Assembly: GCF_030540775.2 (NCBI RefSeq)
Contig: NZ_CP141266.1
Span: forward strand, 4,620,201-4,684,200
DNA length: 64,000 nucleotides
Direction: 5' to 3'
Origin: Flavivirga abyssicola
Lineage (GTDB): Bacteria; Bacteroidota; Bacteroidia; Flavobacteriales; Flavobacteriaceae
Shown: positions 26,025 to 36,240 of the stretch, one piece after another
Layout: each line of letters opens with the position of its first letter
How positions within the stretch are numbered: position 1 is the first letter of the stretch
Made by a program: the position numbers and the translations under genes
The notes under the pieces: generated by a model
Seen by the model: only the letters and a program-made list of their open reading frames with translations
The model's database searches: none
Told to the model about the DNA's origin: nothing

Positions 26025-27848
26025 ATGATTTTTTTCAAATTAACATACATTTTAACCATATCTATTTTTGTTGGTATTGGAAACAATACAATGTCTGGCA
26101 ACTTAGTTGGTAAGCCTAATATATTTAAAAAGTCGGATAAAGACGTTTTTTCTTCAATGAGCGGTAGATTTTCTTCGCAAAAACTTTCTTTAAAAGAAAG
26201 TGAAATTGTTTCCAATAATGAATCTATTAAGCTTTTAATAGAGAAAGCTGCCAATTATAGTAAAAAAAATGATTTTGAAGAATCAAACAATCTTTTGTTA
26301 AAGGCGATAGAGTTGATAAAAAAAGATGGCGGCATTTTAGATCTGGGCTATTGCTATAACAAAATGGGCACAAATTACTATGACTCAAACGATGAAAAAA
26401 AGGCTCTAGAATATTATTCTCTAGCTGAACTTACTTATGAAAAAACAGACAGTATAACACCTTCTAAAATCTATAATTTAACACACTTATCTTCGCTTTA
26501 CACTTTACGATCTCGTTTTACGGAATCTCAGAAACGCCTTAACAAGGCACTAAATTATGCCCAAAAAACAGGAAAAAAGAAATCTTTAGCAGTAGTGTAT
26601 AATATTTTTTCGGAAGTATACTTAATGCAAGGAGACATAGAAAAGTCTATAGATTACTTAAAAGAAATTGAAAAACTTTACTCTGATGACAAACAGAATA
26701 GAATTATAACAATTGCTAAAGTAAATATGTTAAGCACTTATATTGAATTTGGTCAATACGAAAAAGCAGATTCTTTACTTAAAAACTTACCTGACAACTT
26801 GAAAACACCTGAAGAGTTGTACTATGTGAATTTTTGCAATAGCGCCATTTTTCTTGATAAAAAAGAATACAGCAAAGCCTTAAGTTACAATTCTAAAGCC
26901 TTGGCAATTGCAAAGAATAACACCCCATTTATAATAGCAGCTAATTTTCAAAGAGCAAACATCTTTGAGTCCAAAGGTGACATTTTTAAAGCCATAGAGA
27001 TCTTGGAACAATCCATGAGTTCCATTAATGAATTTCAAAGAATTAGCCACAAGGGTGCCACCCTATTTACACTTGCTGAGTTCTATAAAAAAATAGGAAA
27101 ACATGTAAAGTCTAATGAACTTTTACATGATTATATTGCTAATGAAGACAGTATTCGAAAAATAGAAGAATTTAATAACTCTGAATTTCTAAAAACCATG
27201 TTTAATGTAGAAAAAACGGAGTTTGATTTAGAAAAAAAGGAAAGGGAATTAAACTATTTATCAGAAAAAAATAGGACAAGAACTATTTATAATACCATTT
27301 TATTAATATGCCTGATCTTATTGATTATACTATCTATAAGTATTTTTATTAAGAGAAATAAATTGCATCTTTCGGAAAAGAAAATTCAAAAAATTGAAAA
27401 TGATAAACTTCAACAAAGTTTGGATTTTAAGAATAGACAAATCACAAATTTTTCAATTCACATAAAAGAAAAAAATAAACTTTTAGAAAAGATAAAAAAG
27501 AAAATCTCTGATTTAGGCAAGAAAGAACCAAATCTTAAAAAATCGCTTTCTGAAATCTCCTTAAATATTAATGAAGACATAAAGTATAATAAATCAAAAA
27601 TTGAATTATACTCTAAAATACAGGAAAACAACAATAAATTTTTAGATAATTTAAATCAGCGTTTTCCTCATTTATCTGTTAAAGAACAAGAAATTGTACA
27701 GTTTTTACGACTCAACTTATCTTCTAAACAAATTGCTTCTCAACTAAACCTTTCCATTTATAGTATAGATACCTATCGATCTAGAATAAGATCAAAAATG
27801 AGGGTGGACAAAAAACAAAAGTTAAGTGATTTCATCAAAGAAATTTAA
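26025..27848 (+). CDS. membrane-anchored TPR protein with LuxR-type HTH
   Basis: A 607-residue protein: N-terminal signal or anchor (about 4-22), TPR-like helical repeats (about 70-410), one membrane helix (about 424-446), a long coiled coil (450-540), and a C-terminal LuxR/GerE-type helix-turn-helix (VKEQEIVQFLRLNLSSKQIA then SIDTYRSRIRSKMRV). The layout puts the TPRs in the periplasm and the DNA-binding domain in the cytosol. Such one-component regulators are frequent in Bacteroidota but little studied. It lies 3.5 kb from the two TPR kinases, and a shared circuit is only speculative because it lacks a receiver domain. Confidence 0.85.
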   Translation: MIFFKLTYILTISIFVGIGNNTMSGNLVGKPNIFKKSDKDVFSSMSGRFSSQKLSLKESEIVSNNESIKLLIEKAANYSKKNDFEESNNLLLKAIELIKKDGGILDLGYCYNKMGTNYYDSNDEKKALEYYSLAELTYEKTDSITPSKIYNLTHLSSLYTLRSRFTESQKRLNKALNYAQKTGKKKSLAVVYNIFSEVYLMQGDIEKSIDYLKEIEKLYSDDKQNRIITIAKVNMLSTYIEFGQYEKADSLLKNLPDNLKTPEELYYVNFCNSAIFLDKKEYSKALSYNSKALAIAKNNTPFIIAANFQRANIFESKGDIFKAIEILEQSMSSINEFQRISHKGATLFTLAEFYKKIGKHVKSNELLHDYIANEDSIRKIEEFNNSEFLKTMFNVEKTEFDLEKKERELNYLSEKNRTRTIYNTILLICLILLIILSISIFIKRNKLHLSEKKIQKIENDKLQQSLDFKNRQITNFSIHIKEKNKLLEKIKKKISDLGKKEPNLKKSLSEISLNINEDIKYNKSKIELYSKIQENNNKFLDNLNQRFPHLSVKEQEIVQFLRLNLSSKQIASQLNLSIYSIDTYRSRIRSKMRVDKKQKLSDFIKEI

Positions 27849-28056
27849 CATGGGCCCGTTTTTCAAAAGTATAAAATCTTTAGTCTAGAATTTTAGAAAT
27901 CTGACTTGTTTTTTTGTTAATATCCTGTAATTCAAAGAAAAGTACAGAAAGTATCAATGTAAAACAGATAGTAATTACAGTTTTGTCAAGGTTCATTTTA
28001 TAGGAACTTGAACGACTTCGAATTAGTTTTGTCAAAAAAATAATAATTCGATACTT

Positions 28057-29598
28057 ATGAAAACAATTTTACAAAATCAAAAGAAAAATTTAATAGCCCA
28101 ATTGGTGCTTGCTTTAATTTTAATTTCCTCCCCCTTAACATTAATCTCTCAAAATCAAATAGGCTCAGATATTTTTGGAGAAGCTGCAAATGATTTATCT
28201 GGTTTTGCTGTAAGTATGTCCGATAATGGGCAGTTTGTTGCCATAGGTGCATTTAATAATACAAATTCTGCTGGGGCTGCTGGTAGTGTTAGAGTTTATG
28301 AAGACGTAGCCGGTGTATGGACGCAAGTTGGACAAGATATAGATGGCGATGTAGATTTAGAAAGTAGTGGTTTTGCAGTTTCTATCTCTGCAGATGGTAC
28401 GATAGTCGCTATTGGTAGTCCCGACTATAAGGTACCCACTGGTGAAGCAGTAGGACGACTTCGCATTTTTGAGAATATTGCCGGAACTTGGACACAAATT
28501 GGTAGCGATATTACAGGTACAGGAGATGGCGATGCTTTTGGTAATCATGTTAGTTTATCACATAACGGTAATTATGTATCAGCAGGAGCTTTATTTAACA
28601 GTGATGCTGGCAATGAAGCCGGGCATGTAAAAGTTTATGAAAATGTAGGTGGCAATTGGGTGAAAAGGGGACAAACCTTAGTAGGAACCGCAGCTGGAGA
28701 TAGAACTTCCAATCATTCTCTTTCAGCCAATGGAGAAAAAATAGCTGTAGCCTCTTTAGCTAATGCAGATAATGGTAATTTAACGGGTAAAATTAGAGTA
28801 TTTGAATACGATTTCTTTTTTGATGAATGGTTACAGGTTGGTCAAGATATAAATGGCTTGAACGAAAGAGATCAATTAGGTTCTGGTGGTTTAGCCTTAT
28901 CTGATGATGGAAACGTTGTAGGTGTTGGTGTACCTTTCGCAGATATAACTAATCTTCCTGGTCTTGCTCGCATTTATAATTTCAATAGCGGAACTAATAT
29001 GTGGGAACAAGTAGGTGCCGATATTGAGTCAGACCTCGTTTTCGGAACTTTAGGAAATGGAACTGGGTTATCTTTATCACCTAATGGAGATACCGTAGCC
29101 ATTGGTATTCCTGGAGACGCATCTAATTTAAGTTTGCCCCGAGGTTCTCTAGTTAGAATTTACAAAAATCAATCTGGCAACTGGGTAAAGGTTGGAGATG
29201 ATATCGAAAGTGTTTCTCCTTTAGATAATTTTGGATGGAGTGTTTCGATGTCTGGGAATGATAAAGTTGCTATTGGTGGTTATCTTAATGGCGGTAATGG
29301 AGCTAATTCCGGTAATGTTAGAGTTTATGACATTAGTGCAGGGACCTTAAGTTTAGAGAATGAAGCAATTACAACTTCAGAAATTGTGGTTTATCCTAAT
29401 CCGGTTTTTAACCAATTAAATGTATCGTTAAGAAATGATGTAGAATTAGAATCTATTGTTTTATACAATGTATTGGGCAAAGAAGTAAAAACATCTAACA
29501 CCACAACTATAGATGTATCTTATCTATCTTCAGGCTTATATTTAGCTAAAATCAATACAACAAATGGTAGTATTACAAAAAAAGTAACTGTAGAATAA
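28057..29598 (+). CDS. T9SS-exported seven-repeat beta-propeller protein
   Basis: A 513-residue secreted protein. A signal peptide (about 1-31) is followed by seven repeats of about 55-60 residues (31-430), each with the pattern W-x-QVGxDI, VSLSxxGxxVAIG and G-x-VRVYE, consistent with a seven-bladed propeller. A C-terminal type A sorting domain (about 435-513) begins IVVYPNPVFNQL and ends in YLSSGLYLAKI and KKVTVE. It is therefore exported by T9SS and attached or released at the surface. No catalytic motif is seen; a binding or adhesion role is likely. Confidence 0.88.
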   Translation: MKTILQNQKKNLIAQLVLALILISSPLTLISQNQIGSDIFGEAANDLSGFAVSMSDNGQFVAIGAFNNTNSAGAAGSVRVYEDVAGVWTQVGQDIDGDVDLESSGFAVSISADGTIVAIGSPDYKVPTGEAVGRLRIFENIAGTWTQIGSDITGTGDGDAFGNHVSLSHNGNYVSAGALFNSDAGNEAGHVKVYENVGGNWVKRGQTLVGTAAGDRTSNHSLSANGEKIAVASLANADNGNLTGKIRVFEYDFFFDEWLQVGQDINGLNERDQLGSGGLALSDDGNVVGVGVPFADITNLPGLARIYNFNSGTNMWEQVGADIESDLVFGTLGNGTGLSLSPNGDTVAIGIPGDASNLSLPRGSLVRIYKNQSGNWVKVGDDIESVSPLDNFGWSVSMSGNDKVAIGGYLNGGNGANSGNVRVYDISAGTLSLENEAITTSEIVVYPNPVFNQLNVSLRNDVELESIVLYNVLGKEVKTSNTTTIDVSYLSSGLYLAKINTTNGSITKKVTVE

Positions 29599-29619
29599 AA
29601 ATCCATTGAGTTAGTCACT

Positions 29620-29654
29620 AACTGCTAAACATAATATTTGTTTAGCAGTTTTTT
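29620..29654 (+). terminator. terminator after the propeller gene
   Basis: AACTGCTAAAC (29620-29630) and GTTTAGCAGTT (29640-29650) form an 11-bp stem followed by Ts. Confidence 0.85.
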
Positions 29655-29973
29655 ATTACTATAATAATTCTTTCAATCTAGTCTTTTAAATTTAACCGTA
29701 AGATAGATATCCCTGTTGTTTCTTTTTGCAATACACATGTGCCACAATGCTCTAAAAACATCATAAAAAAACGATTGATAAATTATCTTCACCAATCGTT
29801 AATCCTAAATCGTAATTCTAAAATCCTATTTAACGCAAATCCGACATAAGTATTTACTATTATTACTTATAACAATCTGATATTTATAAATACTCCTTTT
29901 CGAGCATTCAACCCCATTTTAAACTATTGAAAAAATCAACCTATACAAAAAATGTTGCGTCAAGCTCTAGTAA
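29655..29973. other. convergent spacer with a minus-strand terminator
   Basis: This stretch separates convergent genes and has no ORF of note. A hairpin AACGATTG (29770-29777) with CAATCGTT (29793-29800) is followed by a T run on the minus strand (from 29769 down), so it can terminate the M61 peptidase transcript about 175 bases after its stop. I see nothing else. Confidence 0.6.
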
Positions 29974-31866
29974 TTAGCCTCGTAACCAAGCCTTTCTCAA
30001 TGCCTTTTGAGCATCAGTAGCATCGGCTTTTTCTATAATGGCCTTACCATTAGTATACGATTGTGTTGTTGTTGTTTTTATGACAACTTCTTCACCTCCT
30101 CTTTCTAATTTTACTTCAATGTCTTTTCCTGGTTTCCACATAAAAACATTTTGTAATATCTTGTTAGCGTTTTGAAATGTTAAAGCCTCACCATCAACAG
30201 ATTTAATAACATCATTGGCTTGTACGCCTTGTTCTACCCAAAAACTATTTTTTAATACCATATCTGTAAAAAATATGGTACCGTTTTCTGGGTCTCCACT
30301 TACTATAGGTGCGCCATTCATTAATATGTAATTAGCTTTTATTTTAGCTTCTCCAAATTCTAAACCTGCTTTTTCTAAAAAAGCATTATAGTTTATTGGT
30401 GTATCCCCAATAACATGCGTATTGAAAAACTCTCGTAATGACGGGTAAGTCATGGCTACAATTTCGTCTATTAGCTTATCGTCTTCAAATGGTTTGTTTT
30501 TTCCATATTTATTCGATAGCTCTTTCATTAAAGATAAAATCCCTCTATTCCCATTGCTTTCTTCCCGCATCAATATATCAATACACATACCAATTAATGC
30601 GCCCTTTTGATACACATTTAAATATTGATCTTTATAAGGATCTTTTAAAATATTCTCGCTCATTATGGTAAAACTCATAGTATCATCCAAGGCTTTAGAT
30701 TGTTGAATTTTACCCATAATTTTATTATAAAACTCAGCCTCCTCAACAAGTCCTTGGTTTACCTGAAATAACGTTGCAAAATATTCTGTTACCCCTTCAT
30801 ACATCCATAAGTGTTTTGAGAAAGTTGGATTGTTATAATCAAAATAATGCACATCTTCAGAATGTACACTCAAAGGCGTTACTATATGAAAAAACTCGTG
30901 AGATACCACATCTATCATACTTTCTTCCAAAGCTTCTTTTGGCATAGATTCTGGCATCACGACCACTGTAGACGTATGGTGTTCTAAAGCTCCAAAGCCT
31001 TTTGGGGATTCCTCTTTACCTTCAGATAGATACAAATAAATATCATAACGTGGCGTCGTATTAACATCTCCTAGATACGTTTTTTGAGCTTGCATCATTT
31101 TAAAAATAGTCTCCTTTAAAGATTTAGCAGAATGCACTTTATTAGGAGAATATACACTTAATACAATTTTAATATCCCCAACTTGAAATTCTTCAACATC
31201 TAAATTACCATACATCATCGGGTTATCTGTAATTTCAAAATATCTAGAGGCAAAATAACTAGTTGTTATGTTTTTCCCGTCCTCGCTGGTTTTAGTACCT
31301 ACAGTTTGTAATGCAGAAGTACGTACAAAATCTGCAGAAGCTGTAACATCTAATTTATATTGATTGTTTTTTAAAGAATCAAAATACCCTATAAAACCGT
31401 GTAAATTCAACACGTAATTATCAGGCTCTATATTTGTTCCCGAGGGCGAAAAAGGAGTATCTTTCCCTATCCCTCCTTTAACTTCTATATCATAAGTATC
31501 ATTAACAAAATAAGTGATTTTATCTAATTTCTTGGCGTTACTAATAGACCAAGTATTAGTATCTACTTTATTTACTGGTATCTCATTCCCATCATAATCA
31601 ATAGCTTTAAAATCATCAACATACTTCCCAAAATCGCTTACCGAATAGGTACCTTGTATTACTTTTGGCAAACGGTATGTTACGGTTTCTACTGTAAAAC
31701 GTCCAGGATTAATAGTTACTGGAGCTTTATCGTTATCGATATCCGCTAGATTTATTGATGTTGCTATTGGCAAACTTGTTGCTAAATCATTTTTTGTATT
31801 CTTTGTAGAACTACAACTGGCTAGTAAAATGCCTGCAAATAATGCAGCAAATGTCTTAGTATTCAT
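29974..31866 (-). CDS. M61-family peptidase lipoprotein with PDZ domain
   Basis: A 630-residue protein with a lipoprotein signal (LLASC, C18). The zinc site HEFFH at 323-327, with E357 in MYEGVTEYFA, fits M61 (glycyl aminopeptidase-like) gluzincins. An N-terminal beta-domain precedes it, with the ALEHHTSTVVVMP segment just before the site. A PDZ-like domain near 540-600 contains GVQANDVIKSVDGEAL. It acts in the periplasm or on the outer membrane on unknown peptides. It is transcribed alone and is divergent from the glycosyltransferase gene. Confidence 0.9.
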   Translation of the reverse strand: MNTKTFAALFAGILLASCSSTKNTKNDLATSLPIATSINLADIDNDKAPVTINPGRFTVETVTYRLPKVIQGTYSVSDFGKYVDDFKAIDYDGNEIPVNKVDTNTWSISNAKKLDKITYFVNDTYDIEVKGGIGKDTPFSPSGTNIEPDNYVLNLHGFIGYFDSLKNNQYKLDVTASADFVRTSALQTVGTKTSEDGKNITTSYFASRYFEITDNPMMYGNLDVEEFQVGDIKIVLSVYSPNKVHSAKSLKETIFKMMQAQKTYLGDVNTTPRYDIYLYLSEGKEESPKGFGALEHHTSTVVVMPESMPKEALEESMIDVVSHEFFHIVTPLSVHSEDVHYFDYNNPTFSKHLWMYEGVTEYFATLFQVNQGLVEEAEFYNKIMGKIQQSKALDDTMSFTIMSENILKDPYKDQYLNVYQKGALIGMCIDILMREESNGNRGILSLMKELSNKYGKNKPFEDDKLIDEIVAMTYPSLREFFNTHVIGDTPINYNAFLEKAGLEFGEAKIKANYILMNGAPIVSGDPENGTIFFTDMVLKNSFWVEQGVQANDVIKSVDGEALTFQNANKILQNVFMWKPGKDIEVKLERGGEEVVIKTTTTQSYTNGKAIIEKADATDAQKALRKAWLRG

Positions 31867-31963
31867 TTAATTAATTTTAGTTTTCTTATTGACGCACAAA
31901 ATACCACTATGTTACGGTCTCTATTCTTAAGGTTATGTTAAAAAGATAAATTATATTCGCCTA

Positions 31964-32971
31964 ATGCAAAACCCCTTAGTTAGTATACTCATCCCTTTCA
32001 AAAATACAGAAACCTATATTGAAGCCTGTTTGGTTTCTATATTGAATCAAACTTATACGAATTGGGAACTACTTATTGTTGATGATTCTTCCTCTGATTC
32101 TAGTTTTAATATTGCTGAAAAATTTGCAAAAAAAGAGGACAGAATAATTCTTTTAAAAAATAAAGGCGCTGGTATTATTGATGCACTAAAATTAGCTTTT
32201 AAGCACAGTAAGGGAACATTTATTACCCGAATGGATAGTGACGATATTATGCATGCTTGCAAATTAAACGTATTAGTAACTAATTTATTAAACTACGGAA
32301 AGCAACATGTGGCCACCGGATTGGTTAATTATTTTTCGGAAGCAGGCATTAAAGAAGGTTACAAAAATTATGAAGTATGGTTGAATAACTTAACTAAAAC
32401 AGGCCATAATTATTCCGAAATTTATAAAGAATGCGTCATTCCTTCCCCTTGTTGGATGATTCATAGAAACGATTTAATAGCATGTGATGCTTTTAACCCA
32501 GATAGATATCCAGAAGATTACGATTTAGCATTTCGGTTTTATAAACACAATTATAAATGTATCCCTTGTGACACTATTATACATGACTGGAGAGATTATA
32601 GTTCCAGAACATCTAGAACCCATGTTCATTATGCAGAAAATCATTTTATTGACATAAAACTACATTACTTTTTAGAATTAGATTACAATCCCGATAAATC
32701 GCTTGTTGTTTGGGGGGCTGGTAACAAGGGAAAAATAGTCGCTAAAACGCTTATTAAAAAAAATATCTCTTTTGAGTGGATTTGTGACAACCCCAAAAAA
32801 ATAGGAAAAGATATTTACGGTATTATACTAAAGCCTTTCAATGCTTTAAAAGACATCAAGAACCCGCAAAGTATCATTACTGTTGCTAATAAAGACGCAC
32901 AAATAGAGATTAAAAACTATATGGATACGCTACGTATGAAGAATATTTATGATTATGTTTTCTTTTGTTAA
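31964..32971 (+). CDS. family 2 glycosyltransferase with C-terminal Rossmann-like domain
   Basis: A 335-residue protein. The GT-A domain (1-220) shows VSILIPFKN, IVDDSSSDSS and the DxD-type RMDSDDIM, followed by PEDYDLAFRF. The last 90 residues (about 242-335) begin SLVVWGAGNKGKIVAKTL, a glycine-rich nucleotide-binding-type strand-loop-helix, then WICDNPKKIGKDIYG, as seen at the C-termini of some sugar-modifying enzymes and methyltransferases. Donor and acceptor are unknown. It is a single gene, not in a visible polysaccharide cluster. Confidence 0.85.
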   Translation: MQNPLVSILIPFKNTETYIEACLVSILNQTYTNWELLIVDDSSSDSSFNIAEKFAKKEDRIILLKNKGAGIIDALKLAFKHSKGTFITRMDSDDIMHACKLNVLVTNLLNYGKQHVATGLVNYFSEAGIKEGYKNYEVWLNNLTKTGHNYSEIYKECVIPSPCWMIHRNDLIACDAFNPDRYPEDYDLAFRFYKHNYKCIPCDTIIHDWRDYSSRTSRTHVHYAENHFIDIKLHYFLELDYNPDKSLVVWGAGNKGKIVAKTLIKKNISFEWICDNPKKIGKDIYGIILKPFNALKDIKNPQSIITVANKDAQIEIKNYMDTLRMKNIYDYVFFC

Positions 32972-33058
32972 TGTTAAGAAGCTTATTAAAATATTCATTC
33001 TTATTCAATCATTAAAAAATGAAAAAAAATATGTAGTTTTGAGAAATCATAAAAATGA

Positions 33059-34981
33059 ATGCAGTTTAAACACCCAGAACTTCTTTACGCTTTATTTTTA
33101 CTGCTTATTCCAATAATTGTTCATCTTTTTCAATTACGAAAATTTCAAAAAGTTGCTTTCACCAATGTGGCATTTTTAAAAGAAGCCACACTACAAACTC
33201 GCAAAAGTTCTCAAATAAAAAAATGGTTAGTCCTATGTACTAGGCTATTACTCCTTGCAGCCATAGTTCTGGCATTTGCACAACCTTTTACATCAAAGTC
33301 CGATACATTTAAAACTAAAAAAGAAACCGTTATATATTTAGATAATTCCTTTAGTTTACAAGCAAAAGGAAGTCAAGGGGAACTTTTAAAACGTGCCGTT
33401 CAAGATATTATTAGTAATGTGACTGAAAATGAGAATATATCGTTAATGACCAACGATAACACGTATAAGAACACCACAATAAAAGCCATTAAAAATGATT
33501 TACTACAATTAGGCTATTCATCTAACAAACTAACAGCTGAAGCTGCATTATTAAAAAGCAACACGATATTTAGTAAACAAAAAAACACTTTAAGGCATTT
33601 AGTTTTCATTTCTGATTTTCAACAAGATGCATCTAATTTCACCCCAAAAACAGACTCGCTTACAAACCTTCATTTAGTAAAACTACAACCTATAAATACT
33701 AATAACATTACTATTGACAGTGTTTACATCTCTAAAGAAACAGCATCTTCCATAGAGTTAAAGGTCATTATACAAAATAGCGGAAGTACTATTGAAAACT
33801 TACCTGTTTCTTTATTCAGTAATAATAACTTAATTGCTAAAACTTCAGTTGCTATTGAAACGTATGCTGAAACCACATTTTCACTTCCTGTAAACGAAGT
33901 GATTAATGGAAAAATATCTATTAATGATGTTAATTTGCAGTTTGATAATAGTCTATACTTTAATATCAACAACGGATCAAAAGCTAATGTACTTTCTATA
34001 AATGGTATAAACGATTCTTTCTTAAAACGCATTTATACCAATGACGAATTTAATTATGTAGCGACTTTAGAAAACCAATTAAATTATAATATTATAGACC
34101 AACAGCATCTAATAATTTTAAACGAATTAGATGTTATTCCTAATGCTTTAATAGCCACATTGAAGCAATTCACTAAACAAGGCGGATCGTTAATTATAAT
34201 TCCTTCAAAAAACATAAACAAACCATCTTATAACCAATTATTAATCAATCACGGTTCAAGTTTTAGCAACTTACTTTCAAACGAAAAACGGATAACAACC
34301 ATTAATTACGCACATCCGTTATATAACAATGGGGTGTTTGAAAAACGAGTCAGTAATTTTCAATATCCAAAAGTAAAAAGCTTTTATAGTATGTCGTCAA
34401 ACAATGCTTCTGTTTTGCAATTTGAAGATGGTAAATCATTTCTATACCAAAACAATAATGCATTCGTTTTCACTGCCTCTTTAAACAGCGAAAATTCAAA
34501 TTTTATTAATTCACCATTAATTGTTCCAACGCTTTATAATATCGGAAAACAGAGCCTAAAAACACCTAAACTGTATTATACTATTGGGCAAGAAAACACT
34601 TTTGATGTCGACACACAATTACAACAAGATGATATTCTATCTTTAGTTAATAATGGTATTAGTATCATTCCAAGACAGCAATATTTTAATAATAAAGTGG
34701 TTATAAATACTTCTAAAAATCCATCGATAGCTAATATTTATACCATAAAAAATAAAAACGAAAGCATTAAAAATATAAGTTACAATTATAACAGAGATGA
34801 AAGTAATTTAACTTACAGAACGCTTTCTTCCTCAAAAAACATAACGGTTAGTGATTCAATTACCGATATCTTTAACATTCTAAAAAGTGAAACAAAAGTT
34901 AATGCCTTGTGGAAATGGTTTGTTATTTTTGCACTAGCATTATTGATTATTGAAATGGGCATCTTAAAATACTTTAAATGA
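33059..34981 (+). CDS. BatA-domain membrane protein
   Basis: A 640-residue protein. The N-terminal 90 residues are the BatA domain: PELLYALFLLLIPIIVHLF, then FTNVAFLKEA, KKWLVLCTRLLLL and FAQPF, with two membrane helices. A von Willebrand-like region follows (VIYLDNSFSLQ at about 96-106), then a long beta-rich region and a final membrane helix (about 618-636). In Bacteroidota, Bat proteins were linked to aerotolerance, but their job is unclear. A TAGTTTTG -7 box lies at 33034-33041. The last 4 bases overlap the next gene, so they are translationally coupled. Confidence 0.85.
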   Translation: MQFKHPELLYALFLLLIPIIVHLFQLRKFQKVAFTNVAFLKEATLQTRKSSQIKKWLVLCTRLLLLAAIVLAFAQPFTSKSDTFKTKKETVIYLDNSFSLQAKGSQGELLKRAVQDIISNVTENENISLMTNDNTYKNTTIKAIKNDLLQLGYSSNKLTAEAALLKSNTIFSKQKNTLRHLVFISDFQQDASNFTPKTDSLTNLHLVKLQPINTNNITIDSVYISKETASSIELKVIIQNSGSTIENLPVSLFSNNNLIAKTSVAIETYAETTFSLPVNEVINGKISINDVNLQFDNSLYFNINNGSKANVLSINGINDSFLKRIYTNDEFNYVATLENQLNYNIIDQQHLIILNELDVIPNALIATLKQFTKQGGSLIIIPSKNINKPSYNQLLINHGSSFSNLLSNEKRITTINYAHPLYNNGVFEKRVSNFQYPKVKSFYSMSSNNASVLQFEDGKSFLYQNNNAFVFTASLNSENSNFINSPLIVPTLYNIGKQSLKTPKLYYTIGQENTFDVDTQLQQDDILSLVNNGISIIPRQQYFNNKVVINTSKNPSIANIYTIKNKNESIKNISYNYNRDESNLTYRTLSSSKNITVSDSITDIFNILKSETKVNALWKWFVIFALALLIIEMGILKYFK

Positions 34982-36234
34982 ACATACTTATAAAATCGGC
35001 TACTATAATAGATCCTAAAAGCGAGTTTCATAACACAACTCAAGATGTATTAATTGAAGATGGTGTGATTTCGAAGGTTGCAAACAGCATTAAAAACAAA
35101 AACAATTATCAGGAAGTTACATTAGATAATCTGCATATTTCGCAAGGTTGGTTTGATAGCAGCGTATGTTTTGGAGAACCTGGTTTTGAAGAGCGTGAAA
35201 CCATAAAAAATGGACTTAAAACGGCTGCCTCTAGCGGTTTTACAGCTGTAGCCCTAAATGCCAATACAAATCCAGTTTTAGATTCTAATTCTGATATCAC
35301 TTTTGTTAATGCAAAATCACAAAATAATGCTGTTACACTATTACCTATTGGGTCGCTCACAGTAGGTAGCAAGGGACAAGATTTAGCAGAACTTTACGAC
35401 ATGAATTCTGCAGGAGCAGTAGCTTTTTATGATTACAAAAAGCCTATTTCTAACCCTAATCTTATGAAAATTGCTTTGCAATACGCAAGTAATTTTGATG
35501 GCTTAGTATGTTCGTTTCCTCAGGAAAGCAAAATTTCCGGACATGGTGTTATGAACGAAAACATAACAAGTACAAAACTTGGGTTAAAAGGAAACCCAGC
35601 TTTAGCTGAAGAATTACAAATAGCCCGCGATTTATTTTTATTGGAATATACAGGCGGAAAATTACACATCCCCACCATCTCTACTGCAACTTCTGTTGCT
35701 CTTATTAGGGAAGCCAAGAAGAAAAAACTAGACGTGACCTCTAGTGTTGCCATACATAATTTATACTTTACTGATGCTGCATTAACAGATTTTAATACAC
35801 ATTTCAAGGTGTTACCCCCACTACGTACCCAAGAAGATGTGGATGCCTTAATACAAGGCGTTAAAGATGGTACCATAGACATGGTAACAAGTGATCATAC
35901 GCCTATTGATATTGAGCAAAAAAAGATAGAATTTGATCATGCTGAATATGGGGCCATAGGACTGGAAAGTGCTTTTGGAGCTTTGCAAACCATTTTTACG
36001 ACTAAGAAAACTATAGATCTTCTAACAAAAGGTAAAAATCGATTTTCTTTAGAACAAACTCCTATAGAGATTGGAAACAAGGCAAGTATAACCCTTTTTA
36101 ATCCAGACGCGAAATATACCTTTTCTAAAAATGATATCATGTCTAAATCTAAAAACGCCATTTTTGAAAATGAAACCTTAAAAGGTAAAGTTTATGGTGT
36201 TATCTCTAATAATAAAATTTCATTAAATCAATAA
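34978..36234 (+). CDS. dihydroorotase-like protein lacking metal ligands
   Basis: A 418-residue amidohydrolase of the class I dihydroorotase fold. Where active enzymes have D-x-H-x-H-x-R-E-P-G, this has DSSVCFGEPG (60-69), so both metal-binding His and the substrate Arg are replaced. The later LHIPTIST segment has Thr where a ligand His is expected, while TSDHTPI is kept. It is therefore probably non-catalytic, like the PyrX subunits that support aspartate transcarbamoylase elsewhere; this is inference. It overlaps the BatA-like gene by 4 bases and precedes a small membrane protein gene by 6. It is often labelled pyrC in this phylum, but activity should not be assumed. Confidence 0.85.
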   Translation: MNILIKSATIIDPKSEFHNTTQDVLIEDGVISKVANSIKNKNNYQEVTLDNLHISQGWFDSSVCFGEPGFEERETIKNGLKTAASSGFTAVALNANTNPVLDSNSDITFVNAKSQNNAVTLLPIGSLTVGSKGQDLAELYDMNSAGAVAFYDYKKPISNPNLMKIALQYASNFDGLVCSFPQESKISGHGVMNENITSTKLGLKGNPALAEELQIARDLFLLEYTGGKLHIPTISTATSVALIREAKKKKLDVTSSVAIHNLYFTDAALTDFNTHFKVLPPLRTQEDVDALIQGVKDGTIDMVTSDHTPIDIEQKKIEFDHAEYGAIGLESAFGALQTIFTTKKTIDLLTKGKNRFSLEQTPIEIGNKASITLFNPDAKYTFSKNDIMSKSKNAIFENETLKGKVYGVISNNKISLNQ

Positions 36235-36240
36235 ATAATA

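Noticed and set aside
34978..36234. Assignment as functional pyrC
   Set aside because: The metal-binding His residues and substrate Arg are absent.
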